Shown: piece by piece, positions 16,261 through 25,705 of the stretch
Numbering within the stretch: the stretch's first letter is position 1
Layout of the letters: each line of letters starts with the position of its first letter
Origin: Chitinophaga pinensis
GTDB lineage: Bacteria; Bacteroidota; Bacteroidia; NS11-12g; UBA955
NCBI GenBank assembly: GCA_945888525.1
Contig: CAMDAF010000024.1
Coordinates: 1-38,894 of the forward strand
Length of the DNA: 38,894 nt
Direction of reading: 5' to 3'
Notes under the pieces: generated by a model
Database searches by the model: none
The model's input: the letters and a program-made list of their open reading frames with translations, nothing else
What the model was told of the DNA's origin: nothing
Made by a program: the position numbers and the translations under genes

Positions 16261-17576
16261 TTTTCTTTTTGTTGCATATCAGTTTCCACCTATGGGTGGA
16301 CCTGGCGTGCAAAGGAGTTATAATTTTGTTAAAGAACTTAGCAATCAAGGATATTCTCCTATTGTATTAACAATTAAAGAATCAGAAATTGATGCGGCTA
16401 ATTATCAAAAAGATTGGTCTTTAATAGACCAAATTCCAAAGGGTATTAAAATTGTTCGAATAGACTCAGGTCAAAATTTTACTTTGGTAAAGCGTTTAAT
16501 GAAATGGAGAGCGTACCGCTTATTTTGGTATTTCTTTTATCCTTTTTTTTGGGAAAAAATGGCGAATTGGCCATTTGTAGCTTACAAGCACGCTAAAAAG
16601 TTAATTATTGAAAACAATCTGGATTTAGTCTACACCAGCTCTGGTCCATTCTCTTCGCTTATCTTAGGGTATTTGCTTAAAAAAAGATTAAAGGTAAAAT
16701 GGGTTGCAGATTTAAGAGATCCATACACGGATGCTTATGCATGGGCATTTCCTTCAAAAATACATTGGAGGGTCTCGAGACTATGTGAAAAGTGGATATT
16801 GTCTAAGGCCGATCAGCTCATAGTAAATTCACCTGAGGTAAAGAAATTGTTTATTAAAAGAAATATTTTACCAGCGTCTAAAATTAATGTCATTACCAAT
16901 GGATATTAGTAAGCCTTTAAAGATTGCTTATTCTGGAAGCTTGGATGCAAAATACCCAAGTGAATCAAAAGGATTTTTTATACAGGTCAAAAATTTATTT
17001 TGGACATACAAACACGACGCGGTTGATCCTTCAACGCGAAGTGCTTATTTTTTGATTAAAGCCATAGGCTTATTAAAACGCGATTTTAATATCACACCAG
17101 ATGAAATACAAATTGAACTGTGGGGGAATATTCATTCTTTGAATAAGGAACATATAATAGAAGCAGGCGTAAGCGAATTTTTTTACATTGATTCGTATTT
17201 GCCTAAGGATGAATCTTTAAAAAGATTAAGTCAGGCAGATGTGCTTTTTTTACCCCTCGAAAAATCAAATATAAAAGGTCAAGGCACTTTATTTATTCCA
17301 GGTAAATTATTCGAATATTTGAGTACAAGAAAGCCAATTTTGGCGCTTTGTGAACCTTCAGATTGCAGAGACATTATAGAAAATTCTGGCTTGGGTATTT
17401 GCATTGAACCAGACAATCCTGAATTAATAGCAAATGTTTTGTTTCCATTAATTAAAAACAAAATGCTGTTATTAGGACTAATCGCGAATGAAGAATTTAT
17501 CGAAACTTTTGCTTTTAAAAATAAAACCTTAGAGCTTATATCTGTTTTAAATAAAGCAAGCGGTAACTTAAATTGA
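16250..17576 (+). pseudogene. GT4 glycosyltransferase split by a frameshift
   Basis: Two adjacent pieces form one GT4 protein of about 440 residues. The first (GTG at 16250 to TAG at 16907-16909) has the acceptor-domain start FVAYQFPPMGGPGVQRSYNF and ends at INVITNGY, the usual hinge before the donor domain. The second reads on in a different frame with KIAYSGSLDAKYP, ELWGNI and GKLFEYLSTRKPILAL, ending at 17574-17576. The shift lies at about 16900-16909. The stretch between NGY and the donor-domain strand is shorter than usual, so a small deletion may accompany it. It may be inactive, or the two halves may be translated separately and associate. No slippery site typical of programmed shifts is evident. 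Confidence 0.72.
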
Positions 17577-17683
17577 CAAGCTTGTTTTGGGTGTGGATAG
17601 AATTTAAAACTTAAGAATTAATTTCGATTCGATTAATGGTTAATAAAAATGATATTTATCAATCTATAAAATTTAATGCCCTT

Positions 17684-17691
17684 TAATTTTG
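17684..17691 (+). promoter_or_regulatory. Candidate Bacteroidota -7 element
   Basis: TAATTTTG matches TAnnTTTG, 25 bp before the ATG at 17716. It overlaps the in-frame TTG at 17689, which argues that translation starts at 17716. No clear TTG is seen 17-23 bp upstream, so the promoter may be weak or false. Confidence 0.4.
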
Positions 17692-17715
17692 CAAATAGAA
17701 AATAATTACAATAGC

Positions 17716-18699
17716 ATGCAGCATCTTCTAGATGAAAGTCCTTATATACAAGAAATTTTATCTCTTGAAAAAAAGTTTCCTAACCGCAGGGAATTTCATA
17801 AGAACGCTGAGCATTTGTTAAGTAAAATGGGCTCAGATGATGGGTTTTTGAAATTGGTTGTAAAACGAAATTTTGAGGACCAAGGTTACTTAAAACAAGA
17901 ATGGAGTTTGTACAATATTCCATTTTTTTATATATACGAAACGGCTGATTTTTACTTGAAAATTCATTTTTTTCCAAGTATGAAGAACTATGTTGCCGGA
18001 ACGGCTGCACATTGTATCCATCACCATAACAACTATATCCTAACCACAGCAGCTATTTTTGGCTCAGGATATGAAACGATTTTATTTGATAAGGATGTTG
18101 AAATGGATCAAAATACTTTAGATGCTCAGCTAAAAATAAACAAACACTTTACCCAAAAAGAATTCCCAATTCATTGTATTGACGCATGGGAGCCTCATTT
18201 GGTTTTTAATCCTGAGAAGTTTTCTGCCACTTTACAGCTTTGGACCCCTGATCAGAAAAGGGTTACAGACAATCTTAGGGTTAATCCAATTTTAAAAGCC
18301 ATTAAAAATCCATTAAGAAAATTAATTTATGTTTTAGGAATGGAAAAGCAATTTGGTATTGCTTCTAAAAAAACATATCAATGGTATCCAATAGGAAATC
18401 AGTTTAAAGCTATTGAGGAGAACGAATATTTTGAACCTACAAGAAAAGCTGTTGGAGTTGAAATCGATGCCTACAGCATGCAAACTGTCTTTTACTTTCT
18501 TCAAAATAGAAATTTAATTGACGCAGATTTTCTTAAAGATTTCTTAAATAAAGATACCACACCTTTGTATTACAAAACATTCTTAAGTGATGTTTTAAAT
18601 GGTGTTATAATCGAAGAGTCGTTCTGTAAAGAATCAATTAATATACCTGCAAAAACATATACGATTAATGATGTTTTTATTGCTTCAAAATTTGCCTAA
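17716..18699 (+). CDS. Protein of unknown function with a cupin-like histidine motif
   Basis: I do not recognise this 327-residue soluble protein. The ATG at 17716 is chosen because the longer TTG start falls inside a probable -7 element. The central part has alternating short hydrophobic strands and a His-rich patch, HCIHHHNNYILTTAAIFG at 99-116. The H-x-H, x4 and x6-G spacing resembles cupin motif 1, with Leu in place of the usual Glu. H84 in LKIHFFP could be another ligand. A metal-binding cupin-fold enzyme is therefore possible but unproven. It lies between the broken GT4 and a GT4 run, with a 140-bp leader that suggests its own promoter. Confidence 0.5.
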   Translation: MQHLLDESPYIQEILSLEKKFPNRREFHKNAEHLLSKMGSDDGFLKLVVKRNFEDQGYLKQEWSLYNIPFFYIYETADFYLKIHFFPSMKNYVAGTAAHCIHHHNNYILTTAAIFGSGYETILFDKDVEMDQNTLDAQLKINKHFTQKEFPIHCIDAWEPHLVFNPEKFSATLQLWTPDQKRVTDNLRVNPILKAIKNPLRKLIYVLGMEKQFGIASKKTYQWYPIGNQFKAIEENEYFEPTRKAVGVEIDAYSMQTVFYFLQNRNLIDADFLKDFLNKDTTPLYYKTFLSDVLNGVIIEESFCKESINIPAKTYTINDVFIASKFA

Positions 18700-18718
18700 A
18701 CGGCACTGACACCAACTC

Positions 18719-19912
18719 ATGCGCATTATTTATTACTCTCCCCACCCAACCCATGATACCGTAAGCGAAGTTGGATATGCAACCCATCAAAGGGAGGTAA
18801 TACTGGCACTTAGAAATTTAGGACATGAGGTATTTCCTGTTATAATGGGCGGCACTGAAGAAGCCAATTTAAATACCTTAGCTACTAATGTCTATAAAAT
18901 TCCATTATACAAAAGATTAACAAAGCGCCTCTTTCCAAGGTTTATTTGGACTTCTTTGAATAATTATAAATTAATTCGACATGATATTAAAGCAGGGAAA
19001 ATTTTAGAAGAAAATATATTAAAGATTAATCCTGACTTAATTTATGAACGGTCAGAATATCTTCAAGATTCAGGTGCTAAGCTTGCAAATAAATATAATA
19101 TCAAATACTTCATTGAAGTAAATGCGCCATTTGTAGAAGAAATGAATGTCTTTGAGGGGTATTCATTTTACCATAACAAGGCACATGCAATTGAAAGATT
19201 TAAATTAAATTCAGCTACTAAGGTCTTTACTGTTTCATCTGCACTAAAAGATTTTCTTGTGTTGAAATACAATTGTCCTACAGAAAAAATAACCGTTCAG
19301 CCAAATTGTATCAACCCAGAGAAAGTATTTTATGATAATCAGACCGTCGAAAGTCTGCGTGTTGAACTTGGTTTAGATTCTAATAAAGTTATTGGATTTG
19401 TTGGGTCTATGTTTCCATACCATGGCGTCGATGTTCTTATTAACGCTTTTTCAAAGGTAATTGTGTCGTTTCCTAAAACAAAGCTCTTAATTGTCGGCGA
19501 TGGGATAGTGCTAAATGGTTTAAAAAAATTAACACAAAACCTATCATTAGAGCAATCGGTAATATTTACAGGAAAAGTACCACATAAACTTGTTTTTAAT
19601 TACATACAATTAATGGATGTTTGTGTAATGGCAAAGTCTAATTGGTATGGTTCGCCGGTCAAGATATTTGAATATGGTTTGTTGAAAAAACCAATTATAG
19701 CACCCAATAATCTACCCGTAAGAGATGTAATGGTCAATATGCATGATGGGATATTAATTAACGAAAATGATTTGGATTTAGAAAAAGCAATCTGCAATTT
19801 ATTGGAGAATCAGTCGCTTTCTGATCGTTTAGCCAACAACTTCTACAATAAAGTTATTAGCAAGTTTAAATGGAGTAATGCTGCAGAAAGAATAATACAA
19901 TCATGCGGGTAG
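18719..19912 (+). CDS. Glycosyltransferase, GT4 family
   Basis: This 397-residue GT-B enzyme begins at an ATG 19 bp after the previous stop. The N-terminal domain starts MRIIYYSPHPTHDTVSEVGY, a glycine-poor version of the acceptor loop. The donor domain has VIGFVGSMFPYHGVDVLI (about 224-241), LLIVGDG, VIFTGKVPHKL, and SPVKIFEYGLLKKPIIAPN in place of the E-x7-E segment, as in many GT4 proteins with K-x-x-E-Y. The acceptor is expected to be the undecaprenyl-linked repeat unit. It overlaps the next gene by 10 bp. Donor and linkage are unknown. Confidence 0.85.
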   Translation: MRIIYYSPHPTHDTVSEVGYATHQREVILALRNLGHEVFPVIMGGTEEANLNTLATNVYKIPLYKRLTKRLFPRFIWTSLNNYKLIRHDIKAGKILEENILKINPDLIYERSEYLQDSGAKLANKYNIKYFIEVNAPFVEEMNVFEGYSFYHNKAHAIERFKLNSATKVFTVSSALKDFLVLKYNCPTEKITVQPNCINPEKVFYDNQTVESLRVELGLDSNKVIGFVGSMFPYHGVDVLINAFSKVIVSFPKTKLLIVGDGIVLNGLKKLTQNLSLEQSVIFTGKVPHKLVFNYIQLMDVCVMAKSNWYGSPVKIFEYGLLKKPIIAPNNLPVRDVMVNMHDGILINENDLDLEKAICNLLENQSLSDRLANNFYNKVISKFKWSNAAERIIQSCG

Positions 19913-21051
19913 CAATCATTTCTGACGGCGTTCATCCTTATGTAATCGGTGGAATGCAAAGGCATACTTTTTATCTTTGTAAACACCTCAGCTTGTCTGG
20001 AGTTAAAGTAACATTATACCATTTTAACAACAGCGACTTAGATATAAACAAACTAGAAATATTTTCAGAAAAAGAGCGAGAGAATATCGAAAGTATTGTT
20101 GTTCCATTTCCAAGTTCAAATAAACTACCGGGGCATTATATCCGAGATTCTTACGCCTATTCATGCCTTATTCATGATAATATAAAACTTAGAATTAATG
20201 AATTTGATTTTATATACTCCAAAGGATTTAGCGCATGGAAACTAATTGAAGAGAAATCAAAAGGAAGAATTAATTGCCCTCCTATAGGCGTCAAATTTCA
20301 TGGCTATGAAATGTTCCAGAAACAGGCAGATTTCAAAAGCTTATTGCAATCCTTAATTTTAAAACAACCAGTAAAATGGATAAGCAATAATGCTGATTTT
20401 GTTTTTTCTTATGGTGCCAAAATAACAGAGATCATAAAATCTTTAGGTGTTGTAAATTCCAAAATCATTGAAATACCCGCTGGTATAGAGAGCGATTGGA
20501 TCACACAACAAACTAAACCAATAAACAAAGTTAAAAAGTTTGTGTATTTGGGCAGGTATGAAAGAAGAAAGGGTATAGAAGAATTAAATGCAGTTTTAAA
20601 AGAACTGATTTTGAAAGCATGCGATTTTGAATTTCATTTTATTGGGCCGTTTGAGTCTAATCAAACAATTTCATCATCAAAAGTATTTTACCATGGATCA
20701 ATTACCGACAATATGAAGATTAGGGCTATTTTAGACGCTTCTGATTGCCTGGTTTGTCCAAGTTGGAGCGAAGGGATGCCCAATGTAATTTTGGAGGCTA
20801 TGGCCGGCGCTTGCGCGATAATTGCTTCTGATGTGGGTGCCGTATCAATTGAGGTTGATCATAACAATGGGATTTTGATAGAACCAGGAAATAAAAAGCA
20901 ATTAAAAAATGCATTACTCAAATTTCTAACCTTAGACAATCATACAATTGCCAAAATGCAAAAAGCTTCTCGGGATAAAATAATTAATCAATTTGAATAT
21001 TCGATAATAATTAAAGAAGTTGTTTCAAAAATAAAAAATACCATAAACTAA
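19903..21051 (+). CDS. Glycosyltransferase, GT4 family
   Basis: This 382-residue GT-B enzyme has the acceptor-domain loop DGVHPYVIGGMQRHTFYLCKH. The donor-domain marks are FVYLGRYERRKGIEEL (about 212-227), FHFIGPF, YHGSITDN and the canonical SEGMPNVILEAMAGACAIIA with an E-x7-E pair, then DVGAVSIEV. This is one of the clearest GT4 sequences in the window. It overlaps the upstream GT4 gene and ends 1 bp before the membrane protein gene, so the three are coupled. The sugar specificity is not readable. Confidence 0.88.
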   Translation: MRVAIISDGVHPYVIGGMQRHTFYLCKHLSLSGVKVTLYHFNNSDLDINKLEIFSEKERENIESIVVPFPSSNKLPGHYIRDSYAYSCLIHDNIKLRINEFDFIYSKGFSAWKLIEEKSKGRINCPPIGVKFHGYEMFQKQADFKSLLQSLILKQPVKWISNNADFVFSYGAKITEIIKSLGVVNSKIIEIPAGIESDWITQQTKPINKVKKFVYLGRYERRKGIEELNAVLKELILKACDFEFHFIGPFESNQTISSSKVFYHGSITDNMKIRAILDASDCLVCPSWSEGMPNVILEAMAGACAIIASDVGAVSIEVDHNNGILIEPGNKKQLKNALLKFLTLDNHTIAKMQKASRDKIINQFEYSIIIKEVVSKIKNTIN

Positions 21052-21052
21052 A

Positions 21053-22102
21053 ATGATAAAAAGAATAGCCCAATTAAATTTACATGTTCTAATTGTATAT
21101 GTATTACTTGCATTTCCAATGTTTTACTTTGCCTACAAATTTGGTGTTTTATTGCAAGGCTACAAAGATGCAGAATCTTATTTGAAGCTTTATGCAGATT
21201 TGGGTTCACCTGATGTGGAGGCGCCATTTAACATGCGTTTGGTCAGCGCAAGTATTATACATTTAATGGATAAAATAGGTTTAAGGTATCCAACTGAATG
21301 TGCAATTGATGCTTATCCTCAGTTTGACAAAGGTTTGTTCTTTAATAATATTTTCTTTAATTTTCTTTGCATTTCACTTACTTCTTTTTCGTTGTTTACA
21401 ATTTTTAAGAAATTGGAGTTTAATGTACTTTTCTCATTCTTAGCTGGTGTATTGTATTTATTGGGATTTGGCACATTGTTTTATTTGATGATGCCAGGTC
21501 CAGATGCGTTCTCTGTATTAATATTTACTTGGATAGTTTATTTTTATATTCAAAAAAGTGCAGCATTAGTGCCATTGTTTATGTTGCTCATTCTTCAGAG
21601 AGAATATTATTTTTTATCCTTCATGGTAATATCTTTTATGGATTATTTTAAATACAAAAACAAATATTTTGCATTGGTTTTTTTACTAAATATTTTATGT
21701 TTTGCTACTTATTTTGTTTTGAGAAAAACAATTTTTCACACTTACCATTGGCAACATCAAACCTCACCAGAGTTCTTATTAAAGACTTTATTTAACAGCG
21801 ATTTGCAGATTGTACCATTGGTAAAGCAATCTTTGATGACGATGAATGTATATTTGGTTTATATATTCATTCTGATTTACAAAAGGTTTAAAGGAATGGA
21901 GATCAATAAACACCATTTATTTATAACCTTATTTTTATTAACTCAGATTACGATATTGAGTTATGCTGCCACATTTGGAACAAATAATGGAAGATACTTT
22001 TACCTAAATATTCCTTTGTTTCTATACTTTATGATGCTGGAGATGAAGCCATTTTATCCAAGCATATTGGGTTTTGGGGCTAAAGCAGAATCTACAGAAT
22101 AG
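21053..22102 (+). CDS. Polytopic inner-membrane protein of unknown function
   Basis: This 349-residue protein has roughly nine hydrophobic segments. The first is at about 10-31, followed by a periplasmic-looking stretch (FNMRLVSASIIHLMDKIG) that carries charged residues, then a row of TM helices up to FLYFMMLEM. The layout, with an early extracytoplasmic loop, resembles GT-C-type membrane glycosyltransferases, but I see no diagnostic DxD and cannot assign it. It is not a flippase-like protein of the Wzx size. Its last 49 bp overlap the end of the convergent polymerase gene on the other strand. Context says glycan assembly. Confidence 0.55.
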   Translation: MIKRIAQLNLHVLIVYVLLAFPMFYFAYKFGVLLQGYKDAESYLKLYADLGSPDVEAPFNMRLVSASIIHLMDKIGLRYPTECAIDAYPQFDKGLFFNNIFFNFLCISLTSFSLFTIFKKLEFNVLFSFLAGVLYLLGFGTLFYLMMPGPDAFSVLIFTWIVYFYIQKSAALVPLFMLLILQREYYFLSFMVISFMDYFKYKNKYFALVFLLNILCFATYFVLRKTIFHTYHWQHQTSPEFLLKTLFNSDLQIVPLVKQSLMTMNVYLVYIFILIYKRFKGMEINKHHLFITLFLLTQITILSYAATFGTNNGRYFYLNIPLFLYFMMLEMKPFYPSILGFGAKAESTE

Positions 22103-23409
22103 TTTCTGTTCTGTTGCTTACCTTCCTTCATTTTCTTATCAACTATTTTCTTTGTGATGAAATAAATAAAGAAAAACAAAAAGAATCCATTTCCAAAATA
22201 ATTGCCGGTTCTGATCAATCTTACCAAGAACCATATAAATATACTTTGATTGATTAAAGTATAATCTCTTAATTCGTTATCGTTGTATCCTTTTCTCCAA
22301 AGTGCATTTTTTAATAAAAATGTAAAAAACAATCCCAATCCCATTAAACCAGTTTCAGAAAGCAATCTTACGAATAGTGAATTTGCATCTGCAGTGTTAA
22401 ATACACCATATCTAATTATAAAGTCTTTGTCAAAATACTTGCTAAAGTATTTTTTATAATTTGCTTCATGGGTTCCAAGACCAGTGCCTGTAAGAGGATA
22501 ATCATTGAATGCTGCTTTAGCGATTATAAAATTAGAATAAAGAGCGAAGCTGCTGGTGTTAAGCAATTCGATGTCTTCTTTTTTTGTTGAATTATTAGAA
22601 AAGGCCGTAATGGTTTGGGTAAACTTGGTGTTAAACTCTTTCCAATCTTCTTGAATGTTGTTAAAAAGTAAACCAAAAAGTGATATAAATATAGGCAGTA
22701 ATAGTAGTTTCCAACTTTTTAAGGAAAGGTATTTTTTATTAATTAAGTAAAAAAAGAAAACACCACCTATGCCCAAAATTCCTGCAGATGAAAAGGTAAA
22801 GATAAAGCATGCAGCAATAAATGAAAGTAGTAGATAATTGTTGAATTTGCTGTTTACCCTTTCGAAAATTGTTGTTTTGTAAAACACGAAAAACATTGCA
22901 GGAATTAAAGCTACAGCCATAAAATACGGTTCACCCATTAGTCCAAAAATACGGTATAAACCAGAAGAGGTTATGCGAATTTTTTCATTAATATGTATGC
23001 CAGATAAATTTAAGACTTCTTCCAATAGGCCCTCTGCTGCTACAAAAAATGTCAAGTGAATGTACATCCTGAAGATTTTCTTTACCTCAAAATTATTGTT
23101 GGCTATAAAAGTGTAATAGGCTATGGATGTAAAAATAACGCCAAATATTTGTTTTAATACACCAAGCGAAAAAGTATCTTCAATAATACAGATTAATAAG
23201 GTGGTAGAAATAAGTGCTGCTATTGAAAGACTAAACCATCGAGGCAGAATGCCACCTGGTGTTTTAGATTTAAAAAAATAGTGAATGTTTAAAATGAATA
23301 TGACATAGTAAACATAAAAATCAAAAGGAATTTGGTACCTTAGAATAATGAAATCGTCCATAAAAACAGAGGCCACCATGGCCCAACTAAGGAAAGTTTT
23401 GTATTTCAT
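22054..23409 (-). CDS. O-antigen polymerase/ligase-like membrane protein (Wzy/WaaL)
   Basis: This 451-residue protein has about ten to twelve TM segments and a large periplasmic loop in the C-terminal half. The loop contains DYPLTGTGLGTHEANYKKYF followed by NSLFVRLLSETGLMGLGLF, the arrangement characteristic of the Wzy_C/O-antigen ligase family. Such proteins polymerise repeat units or attach the finished glycan on the periplasmic side. It is the only gene of the locus on the minus strand. Its ATG (23407-23409) faces a divergent GT4 gene across a shared promoter region, and its end overlaps the convergent upstream gene by 49 bp. Polymerase versus ligase cannot be decided here. Confidence 0.82.
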   Translation of the reverse strand: MKYKTFLSWAMVASVFMDDFIILRYQIPFDFYVYYVIFILNIHYFFKSKTPGGILPRWFSLSIAALISTTLLICIIEDTFSLGVLKQIFGVIFTSIAYYTFIANNNFEVKKIFRMYIHLTFFVAAEGLLEEVLNLSGIHINEKIRITSSGLYRIFGLMGEPYFMAVALIPAMFFVFYKTTIFERVNSKFNNYLLLSFIAACFIFTFSSAGILGIGGVFFFYLINKKYLSLKSWKLLLLPIFISLFGLLFNNIQEDWKEFNTKFTQTITAFSNNSTKKEDIELLNTSSFALYSNFIIAKAAFNDYPLTGTGLGTHEANYKKYFSKYFDKDFIIRYGVFNTADANSLFVRLLSETGLMGLGLFFTFLLKNALWRKGYNDNELRDYTLINQSIFIWFLVRLIRTGNYFGNGFFLFFFIYFITKKIVDKKMKEGKQQNRNYSVDSALAPKPNMLG

Positions 23410-23434
23410 GGATTAAATTATCTTTGCAAAGGTA
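23398..23434. promoter_or_regulatory. Overlapping divergent promoters around a near-palindromic -7 core
   Basis: On the plus strand TTTG at 23398-23401, a 17-bp spacer and TATCTTTG at 23419-23426 match the Bacteroidota consensus and point to the TTG start at 23441. On the minus strand TACCTTTG (23434-23427) abuts it tail to tail and serves the polymerase gene. The centre CTTTGCAAAG is a perfect 10-bp palindrome. The minus-strand -33 box is not evident. Confidence 0.65.
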
Positions 23435-23440
23435 AAAATT

Positions 23441-24490
23441 TTGCGCGTATTAATTTTATATACTGAATTGGCTGGATATGTTATAGGAAATATTAATCTA
23501 TTTTTAAAAAACAACCCTTCCGCAGAACTAAGCATTATACATTATCCTGTTAATCCAGAAGCGCCTTTTAAAATTCAAAACTTACCTAGGACAAGTTTGC
23601 TTGAATACAATGAATCGAACAAAGTTAAAATAAGAGATTTGCTTATTGAGTTCAAGCCTGAAATTGTGTTATGCTCTGGCTGGGGAAATAAGTTCTATCT
23701 TGAATTAATGAAGATCGTTCCTCTTAACTCTAAGAAAGTTGTATGTTTTGACAATAAATGGAAATCTACTTTCAAACAAAATATATTGGTTTTTTTTTCA
23801 AGGTTTTTTATTTTAAATAAATTTAATTATGCTTGGGTTCCAGGCAATCCACAAAAGAAGTACGCCTTAAAGTTGGGCTTTAAAAGCGAAAACATCTACA
23901 CTGGATTATACCCTGCTGATTCAAACTTTTTTCTTAAAATTGGAAATAAAAAATTGAACAATCAGGGCCCTTATCCTAGAGTTATGCTAAGCGTTGCCAG
24001 GTATATAGTTCAAAAGGACCTACCGACACTTTGGCGCGCATTTATCAATGCGAATTCTAAAACCGGGAACAATTGGGTGTTAAAATGTATCGGTTTAGGC
24101 GACCAATTTGATTCTCGAATAGAAAACCAGTACATAGAGCATTTAGGCTTTAAACAACCCTCTGAAATGGAAGAATATATTTTAACTTCTGGCGTCTATG
24201 TGCTACCAAGTATTGAGGAGCCTTGGGGCGTAGCAGTCCATGAAATGGCATTGAGTGCACTTCCTCTTGTGTTAAGCGAAAAAGTAGGTGCTGCTTCTAT
24301 GTTCTTAAAAGTTGAAAATGGCTTCAGCTTTCCGGCAGGGAATCAAGATAAGTTGGAAGAAATATTGATTGGTATGATGCGAATGGATGATTTACAACTT
24401 AAAGAAATGTCAAGAGAAAGTCTAAAAAGCGGGCAACAATTATCCAGTGATGATTGGTCAAGAACCTTATTGAACATTTATAATTCATAG
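23441..24490 (+). CDS. Glycosyltransferase, GT4 family
   Basis: This 349-residue protein probably starts at TTG (MRVLILYTELAGYV), since the promoter lies only 15 bp upstream and the N-terminus fits a GT-B first strand. That gives a leader of a few nucleotides. The donor domain includes MLSVARYIVQKDLPTLWRAF, WVLKCIGLGDQ and SIEEPWGVAVHEMALSALPL with an E-x7-E pair, then KVGAASMFL. It resembles GT4 enzymes that act on undecaprenyl-linked intermediates. It sits 4 bp ahead of another GT4 gene. The donor is unknown. Confidence 0.83.
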   Translation: MRVLILYTELAGYVIGNINLFLKNNPSAELSIIHYPVNPEAPFKIQNLPRTSLLEYNESNKVKIRDLLIEFKPEIVLCSGWGNKFYLELMKIVPLNSKKVVCFDNKWKSTFKQNILVFFSRFFILNKFNYAWVPGNPQKKYALKLGFKSENIYTGLYPADSNFFLKIGNKKLNNQGPYPRVMLSVARYIVQKDLPTLWRAFINANSKTGNNWVLKCIGLGDQFDSRIENQYIEHLGFKQPSEMEEYILTSGVYVLPSIEEPWGVAVHEMALSALPLVLSEKVGAASMFLKVENGFSFPAGNQDKLEEILIGMMRMDDLQLKEMSRESLKSGQQLSSDDWSRTLLNIYNS

Positions 24491-24494
24491 AAAT

Positions 24495-25646
24495 TTGCAA
24501 ACCCAAAAAACGATATTGATTTTTACCGATTGGTACATTCCTGGCTCAAAAGCCGGCGGACCGATTCAATCGGTTTATAATTTGGCGGGAATTCTTAGCA
24601 AGAATTTTATAGTTAAAGTCGTTTGTCGCGACAGAGACTTGCATTCTGATTCATGTTTTGAAAATATAAAGCAAAACGAGTGGAATGAAATTTCAAATCA
24701 ACATTTTGTATTGTATCTAAGTCCAGATAACACGGGTGTAAAAATAATTAAATCATTAATTAAGGAAAATAGATATAATATTATATATATTAATGGATTA
24801 TACTCATTTTATTTTAGTTTTTTACCCGCATTTATTTCAACAATATACACTGTAAAATCAGTTTTTATTTCAGTAAGGGGGATGCTTCATCAATCTGCAT
24901 TGTCTGTTAAAAGGACTAGAAAAATGATATATCTAGCATTTGCTAAGGGATACGGATTGTATAGAAATGCCACTTTAATGTCTAGTAATTCTCAAGAGAC
25001 CATAGAAATCCAAAGAATTCTAGGCGCACAGAAGATAGGCGAAGTGCCCAATATTCCGATTAATCCTAACACTTTAACTAGACAAGAGAAGAAATTTAAA
25101 GGCGCAAATAATGTGCTTAGGATTTTGTTTTTGGGAAGGATATCTCCTGAAAAAAATCCAATTACCCTAGTAAAAGCGCTTCAAAATGTTCAATTTAGAG
25201 TTGATGTAACTTTCTGTGGTTCCGGCAACGATGGCATATATAGTAGTTCGTTTGAAACGGAATTAAAATTATTGCCCAATTGCGTCAATGTAATTACCAT
25301 TAACGAGCTACCACATAGTGAATTAAGTCAATTGTTTTTCGATCATGATGTTTTAGTTCTGCCGAGCTTGGGTGAAAATTTTGGCCATGCAATTTTTGAA
25401 AGTTTAGCCTTTGGTTTGCCGGTTGTTATTGGGAATAACACACCTTGGAAAAATTTAGAGTCAAAAAATGCAGGAATCGAAATTGAACCTCTAAATGAAA
25501 TCGAGCTATTAAAATACATTTCCTTTTTTAATGATATGAGCCATTATGTTTATTCTGAATGGTCGGATAATGCTATTGGTGTGGCTACTTCATATTATGA
25601 TGAGAATAATTTCGAAGACATATATTTAAAATTGTTCAATGCTTAA
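24495..25646 (+). CDS. Glycosyltransferase, GT4 family
   Basis: This 383-residue GT-B enzyme starts at a TTG that places IFTDWYIPGSKAGGPIQSVYNL correctly as the first strand and Gly-rich loop. The donor domain has ILFLGRISPEKNPITLVKAL near 211-230, with the R and K of the phosphate-binding loop. LGENFGHAIFESLAFGLPVV then gives the E-x7-E pair. The GSKAGGPIQSV loop is typical of WcaI/WcaC-like colanic-acid-type transferases. The stop is followed by a 59-bp gap to the acetyltransferase gene, with no clear promoter. Confidence 0.85.
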   Translation: MQTQKTILIFTDWYIPGSKAGGPIQSVYNLAGILSKNFIVKVVCRDRDLHSDSCFENIKQNEWNEISNQHFVLYLSPDNTGVKIIKSLIKENRYNIIYINGLYSFYFSFLPAFISTIYTVKSVFISVRGMLHQSALSVKRTRKMIYLAFAKGYGLYRNATLMSSNSQETIEIQRILGAQKIGEVPNIPINPNTLTRQEKKFKGANNVLRILFLGRISPEKNPITLVKALQNVQFRVDVTFCGSGNDGIYSSSFETELKLLPNCVNVITINELPHSELSQLFFDHDVLVLPSLGENFGHAIFESLAFGLPVVIGNNTPWKNLESKNAGIEIEPLNEIELLKYISFFNDMSHYVYSEWSDNAIGVATSYYDENNFEDIYLKLFNA

Positions 25647-25705
25647 ATCCTCACGTATAAAAATTTTGTCATTCATATTAATTCTTAACTAAATTCGTAT
25701 TCTAA

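Noticed and set aside
16895-16912. Programmed ribosomal frameshift in the split GT4
   Set aside because: There is no heptanucleotide slippery site or evident downstream structure. A mutation or sequence error is simpler.
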